46,122 bases of DNA, taken from positions 1 to 46,122 of the forward strand of contig JARLHY010000070.1 in the NCBI GenBank assembly GCA_031292015.1, written 5' to 3'. Source of the DNA: Negativicutes bacterium. Lineage in GTDB: Bacteria; Bacillota_C; Negativicutes; Sporomusales_B; JARLHX01. Under the pieces are notes generated by a model that searched no databases, was not told the origin of the DNA, and worked only from the letters and a program-made list of their open reading frames with translations. The translations under genes were made by a program, and so were the position numbers. Position 1 is the stretch's first letter. Every line of letters begins with the position of its first letter. This document shows positions 33,418 to 41,869 of this stretch, one piece after another.

Positions 33418-34848
33418 TTATAAACGATCGTATAATGCGGAGTACTCCGATGCTGAACGCTGCCAGCTGAAATCAGAGGCCATCGCTGTTTTGACGATCT
33501 TCGGCCAAACCTCTTTGTCACGGTAGAAGCTGATCGCGCGATTAACAGTATACAGCATGTCGTGGGCGTTGTAGTTGGTAAAACTGAAGCCGTTCCCTTC
33601 ACCAGTATATTCGTCATAAGCGGTAATGGTATCCTTAAGGCCTCCGGTCTCCCGCACCACCGGGATAGTGCCGTAGCGCAGGGCGATAAGCTGGGATATG
33701 CCGCAAGGCTCGGCCCGGGACGGCATCAGAGTAATGTCGGCGCCGGCGTAAATCCGGTGGGCCAGCGTCTCGTCGAAATAAAGATTGACTGACAGCTTGC
33801 TGGGATGACCGTGGGCCGCCACCCGAAACATGCTCTCATACTTTTCCTCTCCGGTCCCCAGGATTACAATCTGCAGATCCAAAGACAACAGATCCTCCAG
33901 CACCGCCGCAATCAGATCAAGCCCTTTGGTGGAGACCAGCCGGGACACGACACCGATAATCGGGACGTCCGGCTTGGGCGGCAGACAGAGAAACTCCTGC
34001 AGCTTGGCTTTGTTGATCTGCTTGCGCCCCATCGACCGCCAGGTATACTGCCGATAGATCAGGGGATCGCAGGCCGGATTGTACACCTCGTAGTCAATGC
34101 CGTTCAGGATGCCCACAAGCTTGTCCTTCCTGCGCCGAAGCGGTCCGTCGAGCCGCTCGCCGCCTTCGGCGGTCAGAATATCGTCGGCATAAGTGTGACT
34201 CACGGTGGTGATGGCATCGGCGAAAGCAATGCCGCCTTGGAGGAAATTGACCCGGCCAGAGAACTCCAGGGCGTCCTTGTTGAAATACTCGGCTTCGCTC
34301 AGTTCCAGCAGATCTCCCAGAACCATCTTGTCAAAAACACCCTGGTATTCGATATTGTGGATCGTCAGCACCGTCCGCAAGGCTGCGTAGTCCGGATTGC
34401 CGGCGTAGTGCGCCTTCAGCAGCACAGGCAGGATGGCGGTGTGCCAGTCATGGCAGTGCACGATATCAGGCTTGAAGTCGAGAAAAGGCATCAGCTCCAG
34501 CACCGCCCGGCAAAAGAAGGCGAACCGCTCGGCGTCATCAGCAAAACCATACAGCCCCCGCCGCTTGAAATAATACTCGTTGTCGACAAAATAATAAGTA
34601 AGCCCGTCATACTCCGCTTCCAGCAGACCGCCGTACTGCTGGCGCCAGCCTACCGGCACCGTGACGTTTTTGCGGCAGATCATCTTCTCTTCCCAGTGAG
34701 TCGGAATATCCTCATATTTCGGGAGGATGATCCGCACATCCAGCCCCAGCTTTTTCAGTTCCTTGGGCAGCGACCCCACAACATCGCCCATCCCGCCGGT
34801 CTTGGCGAAGGGGAACGCTTCGGCTGCCACGAATAACACCGATTTCAT
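33418..34848 (-). CDS. glgA: Glycogen synthase (GT5, ADP-glucose)
   Basis: 476 residues from ATG 34848, directly after the glgD stop (TAG then ATG), with GGTGG 5 nt upstream. The N-terminal KTGGMGDVVGSLP loop binds ADP-glucose. HCHDWHTAILPVLL and the C-terminal PSRAEPCGISQLIALRYG are typical of bacterial GlgA. It extends alpha-1,4-glucan chains. Translational coupling to glgD is likely. Confidence 0.97.
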   Translation of the reverse strand: MKSVLFVAAEAFPFAKTGGMGDVVGSLPKELKKLGLDVRIILPKYEDIPTHWEEKMICRKNVTVPVGWRQQYGGLLEAEYDGLTYYFVDNEYYFKRRGLYGFADDAERFAFFCRAVLELMPFLDFKPDIVHCHDWHTAILPVLLKAHYAGNPDYAALRTVLTIHNIEYQGVFDKMVLGDLLELSEAEYFNKDALEFSGRVNFLQGGIAFADAITTVSHTYADDILTAEGGERLDGPLRRRKDKLVGILNGIDYEVYNPACDPLIYRQYTWRSMGRKQINKAKLQEFLCLPPKPDVPIIGVVSRLVSTKGLDLIAAVLEDLLSLDLQIVILGTGEEKYESMFRVAAHGHPSKLSVNLYFDETLAHRIYAGADITLMPSRAEPCGISQLIALRYGTIPVVRETGGLKDTITAYDEYTGEGNGFSFTNYNAHDMLYTVNRAISFYRDKEVWPKIVKTAMASDFSWQRSASEYSALYDRL

Positions 34849-35973
34849 CTAAACCACCATACCTTTCTCTATCACCATGACATAGTTTTTATCGCCCATC
34901 AGCCGTTTTCCGTCGCTGATCTGCACATCTTTGTCACAGATAATACTCTCCAGCACAGCGTTGACGCCGATATCGCACTTCTGCATGACGACGCTGTTTT
35001 TGATCTGCGCCCCTTTGTGGACCCGCACGCCGCGGAACAGGACACTGTTCTCCACCCGGCCTTCGATGACGCAGCCGTTGGCCACCAGTGAATTGCGGAC
35101 ATCGGCGTGCTCGCGATAGTTAGCCGGTGCCTCATCTTTCACTTTGGTGTAAATCGGCCCTGCGTCGCTGAACAGCTCCCGCCAAACCTCAGGGTTCAGA
35201 AGATCCATGTTCGCCCGGTAATAAGCCTGAATCGAGTTGATCTTGGCCACATAGCCCTGGAAAGGGCAACCGTATATCCGGTAGCGGTGAAGATTCTTGA
35301 TAATCCCTTCCTTGGTAAAGTCAAATTCGCCTCTGGCCACGCAATCCTCGATAATCTGCAGCAGCAGCCGCTTGGACATGAAGAAGGCCTCCAGCCCGAT
35401 CTTGCCGCCGACGGTCCGGCCTGACCTGATTCCCATGTCGGTGACCCGCCCGTCTTCATCCACCGTCAACATCGTAGCCATCGAGAAAAACTTTCCTGGT
35501 CCAGGCTCTTCGTCTTTGTACAAAATGGTGATATCGGCCTGCTTCGCCATATGAAAACGGTAGGCTTCGCTGAAATCGGCGTTATAGACAACATGGCTGC
35601 TGGTGATAAGGACATACTCCTGACTGCTGCGGGTCAGAAAATCGACATGATTGTGAAAATGCTCCAGATCGCCTTTATAAATACTGTTGGAATAATGGAT
35701 ATGATCCGGCGGCGGCAGCAGAAACAGGCCGTCCCGCTTGCGGGCCAGATCCCATTCCTTGCCTGACCGCAGATGGTCCATCAGCGAGCGGTATTGATGC
35801 TTGACCACGATACCGACGTTATGAATACCGGAATTGACCATATTCGACAAAACAAAATCAATGATCCGGAACCGGCCGCCGAAAGGCACCGCCGCAACCG
35901 GACGGTAGCGGGTGATTTCCTTCAGCAGTTCCTCGTTTTCGTGGAGGTTGATGATGCCCAGTACGTCTTTCAT
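34849..35973 (-). CDS. glgD: Glycogen biosynthesis protein GlgD (regulatory ADP-glucose pyrophosphorylase subunit)
   Basis: 374 residues. ATG 35973 overlaps the glgC stop as ATGA, with GGGGGGAAGG upstream. A nucleotidyltransferase fold ([16 protein letters not shown]) followed by left-handed beta-helix repeats. The N-terminal loop GGxGxRL of catalytic subunits is absent ([13 protein letters not shown] instead), as in Firmicute GlgD, which activates GlgC in a heterotetramer. The overlap suggests stoichiometric synthesis. Confidence 0.96.
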   Translation of the reverse strand: MKDVLGIINLHENEELLKEITRYRPVAAVPFGGRFRIIDFVLSNMVNSGIHNVGIVVKHQYRSLMDHLRSGKEWDLARKRDGLFLLPPPDHIHYSNSIYKGDLEHFHNHVDFLTRSSQEYVLITSSHVVYNADFSEAYRFHMAKQADITILYKDEEPGPGKFFSMATMLTVDEDGRVTDMGIRSGRTVGGKIGLEAFFMSKRLLLQIIEDCVARGEFDFTKEGIIKNLHRYRIYGCPFQGYVAKINSIQAYYRANMDLLNPEVWRELFSDAGPIYTKVKDEAPANYREHADVRNSLVANGCVIEGRVENSVLFRGVRVHKGAQIKNSVVMQKCDIGVNAVLESIICDKDVQISDGKRLMGDKNYVMVIEKGMVV

Positions 35974-37199
35974 CCTGCCTTCCCCCCTTTCACTGCGTGG
36001 AGAGACACATTTAGCCGGTCCACCCGCGCCCCGCTGGAAACAACGGTCTCGGCCGGAACAACCACCTGCTCGCCCACCACCACAATGTCGCCGTCCTCGC
36101 CGGCCGGGCCGCGGTCGCAGCCAATCTGGCACCCATCCTCGATAACCGCCTGCGGACCGACAATGGTTTTCTCCAGATAGGCGCCGGCGCCGATATGGGC
36201 CCCCGGCATAATCACTGAGTCTTTCACCACTGCCCCGGGTCCGATGTTGACTCCGGCAAACAGCACCGAATTTTCGACCTCGCCGAAGATCAGGCAGCCC
36301 ACGCTGATCAGCGACCGCCTGACTTTTCCGCTGGGAGCCACCAGGTGCGGCGGCGAAGTGGGATTCACCGAAAAGATCCGCCAGTCGGGGTCGTACAAAT
36401 TAAGCTCCGGCTCGTCGCTCAGAAGATCCATGTTGGCTTCCCACAGGCTTCCAATCGTTCCTACGTCCTTCCAGTAGCCCTTAAAGGAGTAGGCCATCAG
36501 CTTCTCGCCACCCTTTAGCATGGCAGGAATGACGTTTTTGCCGAAATCATGGTCAGAGATCGCGTCGTTGTTGTCTTTTTCCAGATAGGCCTTCAGTACT
36601 TCCCAGGTAAATATATACACACCCATCGAAGCCAGATTATTCTTCGGCTCCTTCGGTTTCTCGTCGAATTCAAAGATCCGGCCGCCGGAATCGGTATTCA
36701 TGATCCCGAATCGGCTGGCTTCTTTCCATGGCACCTCAATCACCGCGATGGTAGCGTCGGCCTGAGTCTTTTTATGCTCCTGCAGCATCAGCGAATAATC
36801 CATTTTGTAAATATGGTCCCCGGACAGCACCAGCACGTACTCGGGATTGTATTGATCAATGAAGGCCGCGTTTTGATAAATGGCGTTGGCGGTGCCCTTG
36901 TACCACTCCCCGCCCTTGGCCTGAACAAATGGCGGCAGAATATAAACCCCGCCGTTGTTGCGGTCCAGGTCCCAGGGACTGCCGATCCCGATATAAGTGT
37001 GCAATTCCAGCGGTTGATACTGGGTCAACACGCCGACTGTGTCAAAACCCGAGTTTTGACAATTGCTCAGCGTAAAATCGATCAACCGGTATTTTCCGCC
37101 AAAGGGAACCGCCGGTTTTGCCACGGTATTGGTGAGCACCCCCAGCCTGCTCCCCTGCCCGCCGGCAAGAATCATCGCCACACATTCTTTGGAGCGCAT
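35970..37199 (-). CDS. glgC: Glucose-1-phosphate adenylyltransferase, catalytic subunit
   Basis: 409 residues. ATG 37199 is chosen, 8-10 nt after AGAGGGGG; the open frame runs further back. It has the catalytic [14 protein letters not shown] loop, [19 protein letters not shown], the ADP-glucose site [10 protein letters not shown] and [10 protein letters not shown], plus C-terminal beta-helix. It makes ADP-glucose from ATP and glucose-1-phosphate, the committed step. It lies 14 nt after glgB and overlaps glgD by 4 nt. Confidence 0.97.
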   Translation of the reverse strand: MRSKECVAMILAGGQGSRLGVLTNTVAKPAVPFGGKYRLIDFTLSNCQNSGFDTVGVLTQYQPLELHTYIGIGSPWDLDRNNGGVYILPPFVQAKGGEWYKGTANAIYQNAAFIDQYNPEYVLVLSGDHIYKMDYSLMLQEHKKTQADATIAVIEVPWKEASRFGIMNTDSGGRIFEFDEKPKEPKNNLASMGVYIFTWEVLKAYLEKDNNDAISDHDFGKNVIPAMLKGGEKLMAYSFKGYWKDVGTIGSLWEANMDLLSDEPELNLYDPDWRIFSVNPTSPPHLVAPSGKVRRSLISVGCLIFGEVENSVLFAGVNIGPGAVVKDSVIMPGAHIGAGAYLEKTIVGPQAVIEDGCQIGCDRGPAGEDGDIVVVGEQVVVPAETVVSSGARVDRLNVSLHAVKGGKAG

Positions 37200-37213
37200 T
37201 ACGATTACCCCCT

Positions 37214-39115
37214 CTAATCGTTTTCTTTTCCCGTCCACTTCAGATAAACCGTCGCCAGCGGCGGCACCGTCAGACAGAGCGAATACGGCTGATTATGCCA
37301 GTTCTTCTCTTCTGTCGCCAGCTCGCCGTTCGTCTGGCCCGAACCGCCGTATTGCTGATCGTCGCTGTTCAGCACCTCGCGGTACCGGCCGGCCTTCGGC
37401 ACCCCGACCCGGTATCCGTGCCTTACCACCGGCGTGAAGTTTGACAGCACCACTGTCGCCTCACCGCTATTTGACTTACGCAAAAAGGCGATGATACTCT
37501 GCTGGTAGTCCTGGCAGTCGATCCACTCGAAGCCCTTCCAGCTGTCGTCCGCCAGCCAGAATGCCTGATCATCCCGGTAATTGTGGTTAAGGTCTTTCAC
37601 ATAATCCTTGAGCTTGGTATGCATGTCGAATCCCAGCAGCGACCAGTCCAGTTCCCGCGCCTCGCTCCACTCGGTGAACTGGCCGAACTCTCCGCCCATA
37701 AACAGCAGCTTTTTGCCGGGATGAGCCATAAAGTAGCCGTAATAAGCCCGCAGGTTGGCGAATTTCTGCCAGTAGTCGCCAGGCATCTTGTCAAGCAGCG
37801 ACTTCTTGCCATGCACCACCTCGTCGTGGGAAAGCGGCAGCAGAAAATTCTCCGAAAAAGCGTACAAGAAGGAAAATGTCAGCAGATGATGCTCCCATTG
37901 CCGATGAATGGGATCAAAGGCGATGTACTTCAGGCTGTCGTTCATCCAGCCCATGTTCCATTTATAGTCGAATCCCAGCCCGCCCAAATAGACCGGTCTT
38001 GTCAGCAGCGGCCAGGTGGTTGACTCCTCGGCGATCACCAGCGCCTTCGGATAATCCTGATGGACCACCTCGTTCAGCTTTTTGCAAAACTCCACCGCCT
38101 CCAGGTTCTCCCGGCCGCCGAAACGGTTCGGCAGCCACTCGCCGGCTTTTTTGCCGTAGTCACGGTACAGCATGTTCGCCACCGCGTCGACCCGCAGTCC
38201 GTCAATATGAAAGACATCCAGCCAGTATAAGGCGTTGCCGATAAGGAAACTCCATATTTCCGGGCGGCAAAAATCGAAATTAAGCGTACCCCAGCCTTTA
38301 TTCTCAGCCAACCCCGAATAGCCGCTCTCGTACAGCGGTTCCCCGTTAAACAGCCGCAATCCGTGGTCATCCTTGCAAAAATGCCCGGGAACCCAGTCCA
38401 CGATTACCCCTATTCCCCGTAGGTGGCATTCATCCACCAGATACCTGAAATCATCCGGGGTGCCGTGACGGCTGGTGGGTGCGTAATAACCGGTTATCTG
38501 ATAGCCCCAGGACCCGTCGTAGGGATGCTCCGCCGGCGGCAGCAGCTCGATATGGGTGAACCCCATGTCGGCGACGTAATTCACCAGTTCGTCCGCCAGT
38601 TCGCGATAACTCAAAAAGCCTCCGTCCGGCTTGCGCCGCCATGATCCCAGGTGCACCTCATAAATCGACAGCGGCTGGGTTATCCGTCCGGTGGTCCGAT
38701 CACCGCTCTGCCAGGCCTCATCCCGCCACTGATAGCCGTCCAGCGGAAAAACCCTGGAAGCCGTGCCTGGCCGGAGTTCAGCCCAAAAAGCATAGGGATC
38801 GGCCTTCTGCTTCCGTACGCCGTTCTGGTCGATAATCTCGTACTTATAGACCGTCCCCGTCCCAAGCCCTGGCACAAACAGCTGCCAAACGCCGGAATCG
38901 GGCAACGGCCGCATCACATGTTTGTCGCCGTTCCATAGGTTAAAATCGCCGACAACCCGCACCGCTTGGACATTCGGGGCCCAGACCGCGAACCGCACTC
39001 CGTCCGCTCCGTCCTGTACAGCCAAGTGGGCCCCCAGCATCCGGTAACTATGAAACTGGCGCCCCTCATGAAACAAATATTGGTCATAATCGCTGATTCC
39101 GTTATCGTTGTTCAT
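37214..39115 (-). CDS. glgB: 1,4-alpha-glucan branching enzyme (GH13)
   Basis: 633 residues from ATG 39115, with AAGGGA 7 nt upstream. N-terminal CBM48 (about 30-120: [18 protein letters not shown]), then the barrel with catalytic Asp in [11 protein letters not shown], Glu in VIAEESTTW and Asp in [12 protein letters not shown], and a C-terminal beta domain. It introduces alpha-1,6 branches. First gene of the six-gene operon, preceded by a 240-nt leader with a terminator-like hairpin and a SigH/Spo0A-type promoter. Confidence 0.97.
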   Translation of the reverse strand: MNNDNGISDYDQYLFHEGRQFHSYRMLGAHLAVQDGADGVRFAVWAPNVQAVRVVGDFNLWNGDKHVMRPLPDSGVWQLFVPGLGTGTVYKYEIIDQNGVRKQKADPYAFWAELRPGTASRVFPLDGYQWRDEAWQSGDRTTGRITQPLSIYEVHLGSWRRKPDGGFLSYRELADELVNYVADMGFTHIELLPPAEHPYDGSWGYQITGYYAPTSRHGTPDDFRYLVDECHLRGIGVIVDWVPGHFCKDDHGLRLFNGEPLYESGYSGLAENKGWGTLNFDFCRPEIWSFLIGNALYWLDVFHIDGLRVDAVANMLYRDYGKKAGEWLPNRFGGRENLEAVEFCKKLNEVVHQDYPKALVIAEESTTWPLLTRPVYLGGLGFDYKWNMGWMNDSLKYIAFDPIHRQWEHHLLTFSFLYAFSENFLLPLSHDEVVHGKKSLLDKMPGDYWQKFANLRAYYGYFMAHPGKKLLFMGGEFGQFTEWSEARELDWSLLGFDMHTKLKDYVKDLNHNYRDDQAFWLADDSWKGFEWIDCQDYQQSIIAFLRKSNSGEATVVLSNFTPVVRHGYRVGVPKAGRYREVLNSDDQQYGGSGQTNGELATEEKNWHNQPYSLCLTVPPLATVYLKWTGKEND

Positions 39116-39175
39116 TGTAAGTCCCTTCGCCACCCATCGGTCGGCTTCCCCTTTGCCTGCCCTTAGCGCCATATT

Positions 39176-39286
39176 TGAAAAAACCCCGCCAGGCAGCACT
39201 GGAGGGTTTATATCGTCGTTGCGGGACTCCTCTACTAATTTATTCCAGCGCTTTCCCCGCCATGACAACAATCGGGTACAACCCTC
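39176..39286 (-). promoter_or_regulatory. Attenuator-like leader of the glycogen operon
   Basis: A terminator-like hairpin (AAACCCTCCAG with CTGGCGGGGTTT, then TTTTTTC; plus coordinates 39177-39209) lies inside the leader, 60 nt before glgB. An upstream GAGGGTT (39286-39280) can pair with AACCCTC of the terminator's first arm (39208-39202), giving a mutually exclusive antiterminator. The same GAGGGT also sits in its own hairpin with ACCC. No known riboswitch or T-box consensus recognised. Confidence 0.45.
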
Positions 39287-39358
39287 GTTGCTGTGACTGA
39301 AATCCCTTGCTAGCCCCGGAAAATCGGTTTTGTCCGTACAGTCAATCTATGGAAAAAG

Positions 39359-39386
39359 ATTCCGCAAACTTTGTCGAAATTCCTTC
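39359..39386 (-). promoter_or_regulatory. SigH promoter with perfect Spo0A box upstream of glgB
   Basis: GAAGGAATT (39386-39378), 12 bp, GCGGAAT (39365-39359): both elements match the SigH consensus in full. A perfect Spo0A box TTTGTCGAA (39370-39378, plus strand) occupies the spacer. The leader to glgB would be about 240 nt. Confidence 0.65.
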
Positions 39387-39569
39387 TATTATTTTGTTAA
39401 TTCTCAGCTTATTTTCTTACCAAAAAATAACATTCAGCGAAGACTCTTTCTTCTTTTAATTTTCGCCGCAGCCCAGCCAAACTCCTTGCCGCAATTTTCC
39501 AGACTGCGCTTTCTGGTTAAAATAGCCAATTATTCTGACCCGATATATAATAAAGGGAAGGTGAGCGAC

Positions 39570-40604
39570 TTGTACAGCAGACCGGCCGGGTTCTTCATGA
39601 CCGGAACAGGAAATTCGCACAAAGTTGCCAAATGGTTTTTGCAGGGCCTCGGCCAGGAAGAGCCGCGACTTGTTCAGATACAGGAAAATCAGCCTGCCGC
39701 CGCCACGCTGGATAACGACCTCTTGGTATTCAGCTATCCTACCCACGGCTTTACCGCGCCGTGGCTGATGATAAAACACATCTTCCGGCTGCCGCGGGGC
39801 CACGGCACTCACGCCGTGGTGCTGCCGACCCGGGCCGGTACCAGACTGCTTGGGTTATGCCTGCCTGGAATGGAAGGAACGGCGGGGTACTTGATCGCCC
39901 TGCTGCTCTGGCTCAGAGGCTACTTTGTCAGGGGGGTGTCGGCTGTCGACATGCCCTCCAACTGGACAGCCGTCCATTCCGGTTTAAACCCGGAAAACGC
40001 CGGAGTTATCGCCGGGCGCGGCCAAGCGAAAGTAATGAATATCTCGCAGCAAATACTTGCGGGCCGCGCCCTGTACAACGGCTTTATCCCGTTGATCCTT
40101 GGGCTGCTGCTGGCCCAATTGTCCTTTATGTACCTCATTGTCGGCCAGCTGGTTTTGGCCAAGCTTTTCTTTGCCTCCGACCACTGCAGCCGCTGCGGCC
40201 TGTGCCTCAGGATCTGCCCCAGGCAGGCCATCCGCCTGCTGGGAGACCGGCCCTACTGGACCTATGCCTGCGACAGTTGCATGGCCTGTATGAACTACTG
40301 CCCCGCCAGCGCCGTTCAGGTCAGTTCCCCCAGCTTTGTTCTTTTCTCCTGCCTGCTCTCTCTTCCGGTAACCGCCTGGCTGACTGAGGCCGTTGGCGCT
40401 CCGGCGGCCTGGCTGGCCGGAATGGGCGGCTTCGCGATCCAGTATCTCTACACCCTGGCCTGCGCCGCCCTCATCTATCTGCTGCTGCACCAGGCCCTGC
40501 GGCTAAAGCCTGCGGCCGCTCTCCTGGCGACCCTGTCCCATACCACCTACCTCCGGCGCTACCAGGCGCCAGGCGTGTCGCTCAAGGACATCCACAACCA
40601 CTAG
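39570..40604 (+). CDS. EFR1-like flavodoxin/ferredoxin membrane protein
   Basis: 344 residues from TTG 39570, with AAGGTG 6 nt upstream; GTG 39561 is in frame too. The N-terminus is a flavodoxin-like fold (GFFMTGTGNSHKVAKWF, VFSYPTHGFTAPW). One or two helices follow (about 170-195), then two [4Fe-4S] motifs, CSRCGLCLRICPRQA and CDSCMACMNYCPASA, and two or three C-terminal helices. EFR1 proteins couple flavin-like and ferredoxin electron transfer; the partner is unknown. It is 15 nt upstream of the methylase gene and divergent from glgB. Confidence 0.8.
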   Translation: MYSRPAGFFMTGTGNSHKVAKWFLQGLGQEEPRLVQIQENQPAAATLDNDLLVFSYPTHGFTAPWLMIKHIFRLPRGHGTHAVVLPTRAGTRLLGLCLPGMEGTAGYLIALLLWLRGYFVRGVSAVDMPSNWTAVHSGLNPENAGVIAGRGQAKVMNISQQILAGRALYNGFIPLILGLLLAQLSFMYLIVGQLVLAKLFFASDHCSRCGLCLRICPRQAIRLLGDRPYWTYACDSCMACMNYCPASAVQVSSPSFVLFSCLLSLPVTAWLTEAVGAPAAWLAGMGGFAIQYLYTLACAALIYLLLHQALRLKPAAALLATLSHTTYLRRYQAPGVSLKDIHNH

Positions 40605-40619
40605 GCTCGGAGGACAGTC

Positions 40620-41510
40620 ATGCAAACCATCTTCACCAGACTCGATTTCCCCTGTCATACCTCCGCCGTCTCACTGGCGGCCTGCGGCGACAGCCTGGCC
40701 ATCCTGCGGGCGATGAAAGACAAGCAGGTGGACCTCATTTTCGCCGACCCGCCTTACAATCTCGGCAAAGATTTCGGCAATCGCTCCGACTGCTGGGAAA
40801 AATCATCCGATTACCTGAACTGGTGTTATGCCTGGATCGACGAAAGCTTCCGGGTCCTCAAGGACGGCGGAACCTTTTATATCATGAACTCCACCCAGAA
40901 CATCCCCCATATCGACGTTTACCTGCAGAAAAGCTACAACGTCCTGGCCCGGATCATCTGGTACTACGACAGCTCCGGCGTCCAGTCGAAGAAATGCTTC
41001 GGCTCCCTGTACGAACCTATCCTCATGGCCAACAAACACCCCAGGCAGCCCTACACCTTCAACTGGCGGGACATCACCGTCGAAGCGAAGACCGGCGCCC
41101 GCAGGCGGCTGATCGACTATCGGCGTACGCCGCCCTGCCTCTATAATACCGCCAAGGTCCCGGGCAACGTCTGGGAGATCCCGCGGGTACGGTTCAAAAT
41201 GCCTGAATATGAAAACCATCCGACCCAAAAACCCGAAAAACTCCTTGAACGGATCGTCCTGACCTCCTCCAACCCCGGCGACCTTGTGCTCGACCCCTTC
41301 GCCGGCTCCTTCACCACCTGCGCCGTAGCCCTGGCCCACGGCCGAAAAGCCATCGGCCTGGAACTGAACCCCGACTACTACAAAATCGGCCTGCGCCGGA
41401 CCAACATCCTCCAGGAACTGGCCGGCGAAAAGCTGACCAAAACCAAAATCCGCAAAACCGCCAACAAATCCAAAGCCGACCACCTCGCCCAACCACCGGC
41501 CCAACCATAA
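40620..41510 (+). CDS. yhdJ: Orphan DNA adenine methyltransferase, YhdJ-like
   Basis: 296 residues from ATG 40620, 6 nt after GGAGG. It has catalytic DPPY (residues 43-46, DLIFADPPYNLGKDF), YIMNSTQN, YDSSGVQSKK, ENHPTQKPE and the AdoMet-binding LDPFAGSFTT, the beta-class order. The sequence follows E. coli YhdJ, which methylates the second A of ATGCAT. No restriction endonuclease is nearby, so it is a solitary methylase, probably with a regulatory or replication role. The Lys/Pro/Ala-rich C-terminal tail is extra. Confidence 0.9.
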   Translation: MQTIFTRLDFPCHTSAVSLAACGDSLAILRAMKDKQVDLIFADPPYNLGKDFGNRSDCWEKSSDYLNWCYAWIDESFRVLKDGGTFYIMNSTQNIPHIDVYLQKSYNVLARIIWYYDSSGVQSKKCFGSLYEPILMANKHPRQPYTFNWRDITVEAKTGARRRLIDYRRTPPCLYNTAKVPGNVWEIPRVRFKMPEYENHPTQKPEKLLERIVLTSSNPGDLVLDPFAGSFTTCAVALAHGRKAIGLELNPDYYKIGLRRTNILQELAGEKLTKTKIRKTANKSKADHLAQPPAQP

Positions 41511-41540
41511 AGCCTTCGCAGAAATGCGAAGGCTTTTATT
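41509..41540 (+). terminator. Terminator of yhdJ
   Basis: AAAGCCTTCGCA/TGCGAAGGCTTT stem overlapping the stop codon and a TTTTATT tail. It is the left end of the large palindrome. Confidence 0.9.
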
Positions 41541-41841
41541 GTCTTTACAGAAATCTCAGGTTGTTCAGGCTATCTCAACCGAATTGCAACAGAGGGGCCG
41601 CAAAGGTGTCCGGCGGCGTTGCGGAGGATATAGGCGCCGTTGGCTAAGCTTGCCGGTAACGGCATCGTACGTGCAGCCACGGACGGCTGCACGAGGAGCC
41701 CCCAGGCATGGACGCCTGTGGGCGACGGTACGATAGCCGTCGGCCTTGGCCTTACGGCGCCTTCATCCGGAGCTTCGTCCGTCCGGCACTTTTGCGGTCC
41801 CCGCGCTATTGGCAGTTAGCCAAAGCCTCAACCCAAACATA
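41541..41841. repeat. About 300-bp imperfect palindrome with a three-way-junction core
   Basis: Centred near 41700. The core is ATCGTAC (41664-41670) pairing with GTACGAT (41728-41734), enclosing hairpin GTGCAGCC-ACGGAC-GGCTGCAC (41671-41692) and hairpin GCCCCCAGGC-ATGGAC-GCCTGTGGGC (41698-41723). Outside these, GGCGCCGT (41633-41640) pairs with ACGGCGCC (41754-41761). Further out GGGGCCGCAAA pairs with the TTTTGCGGTCCCC region (about 41595-41605, 41790-41802). No gene; it lies between two convergent terminators. Confidence 0.75.
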
Positions 41842-41867
41842 AAAGCCTTCGCTCTCGCGAAGGCTTT
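41842..41867 (-). terminator. Terminator of the EAL-HDOD gene
   Basis: 11-bp perfect stem AAAGCCTTCGC/GCGAAGGCTTT, nearly the same stem as the yhdJ terminator, with TTTTATG on the minus strand. Confidence 0.85.
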
Positions 41868-41869
41868 CT

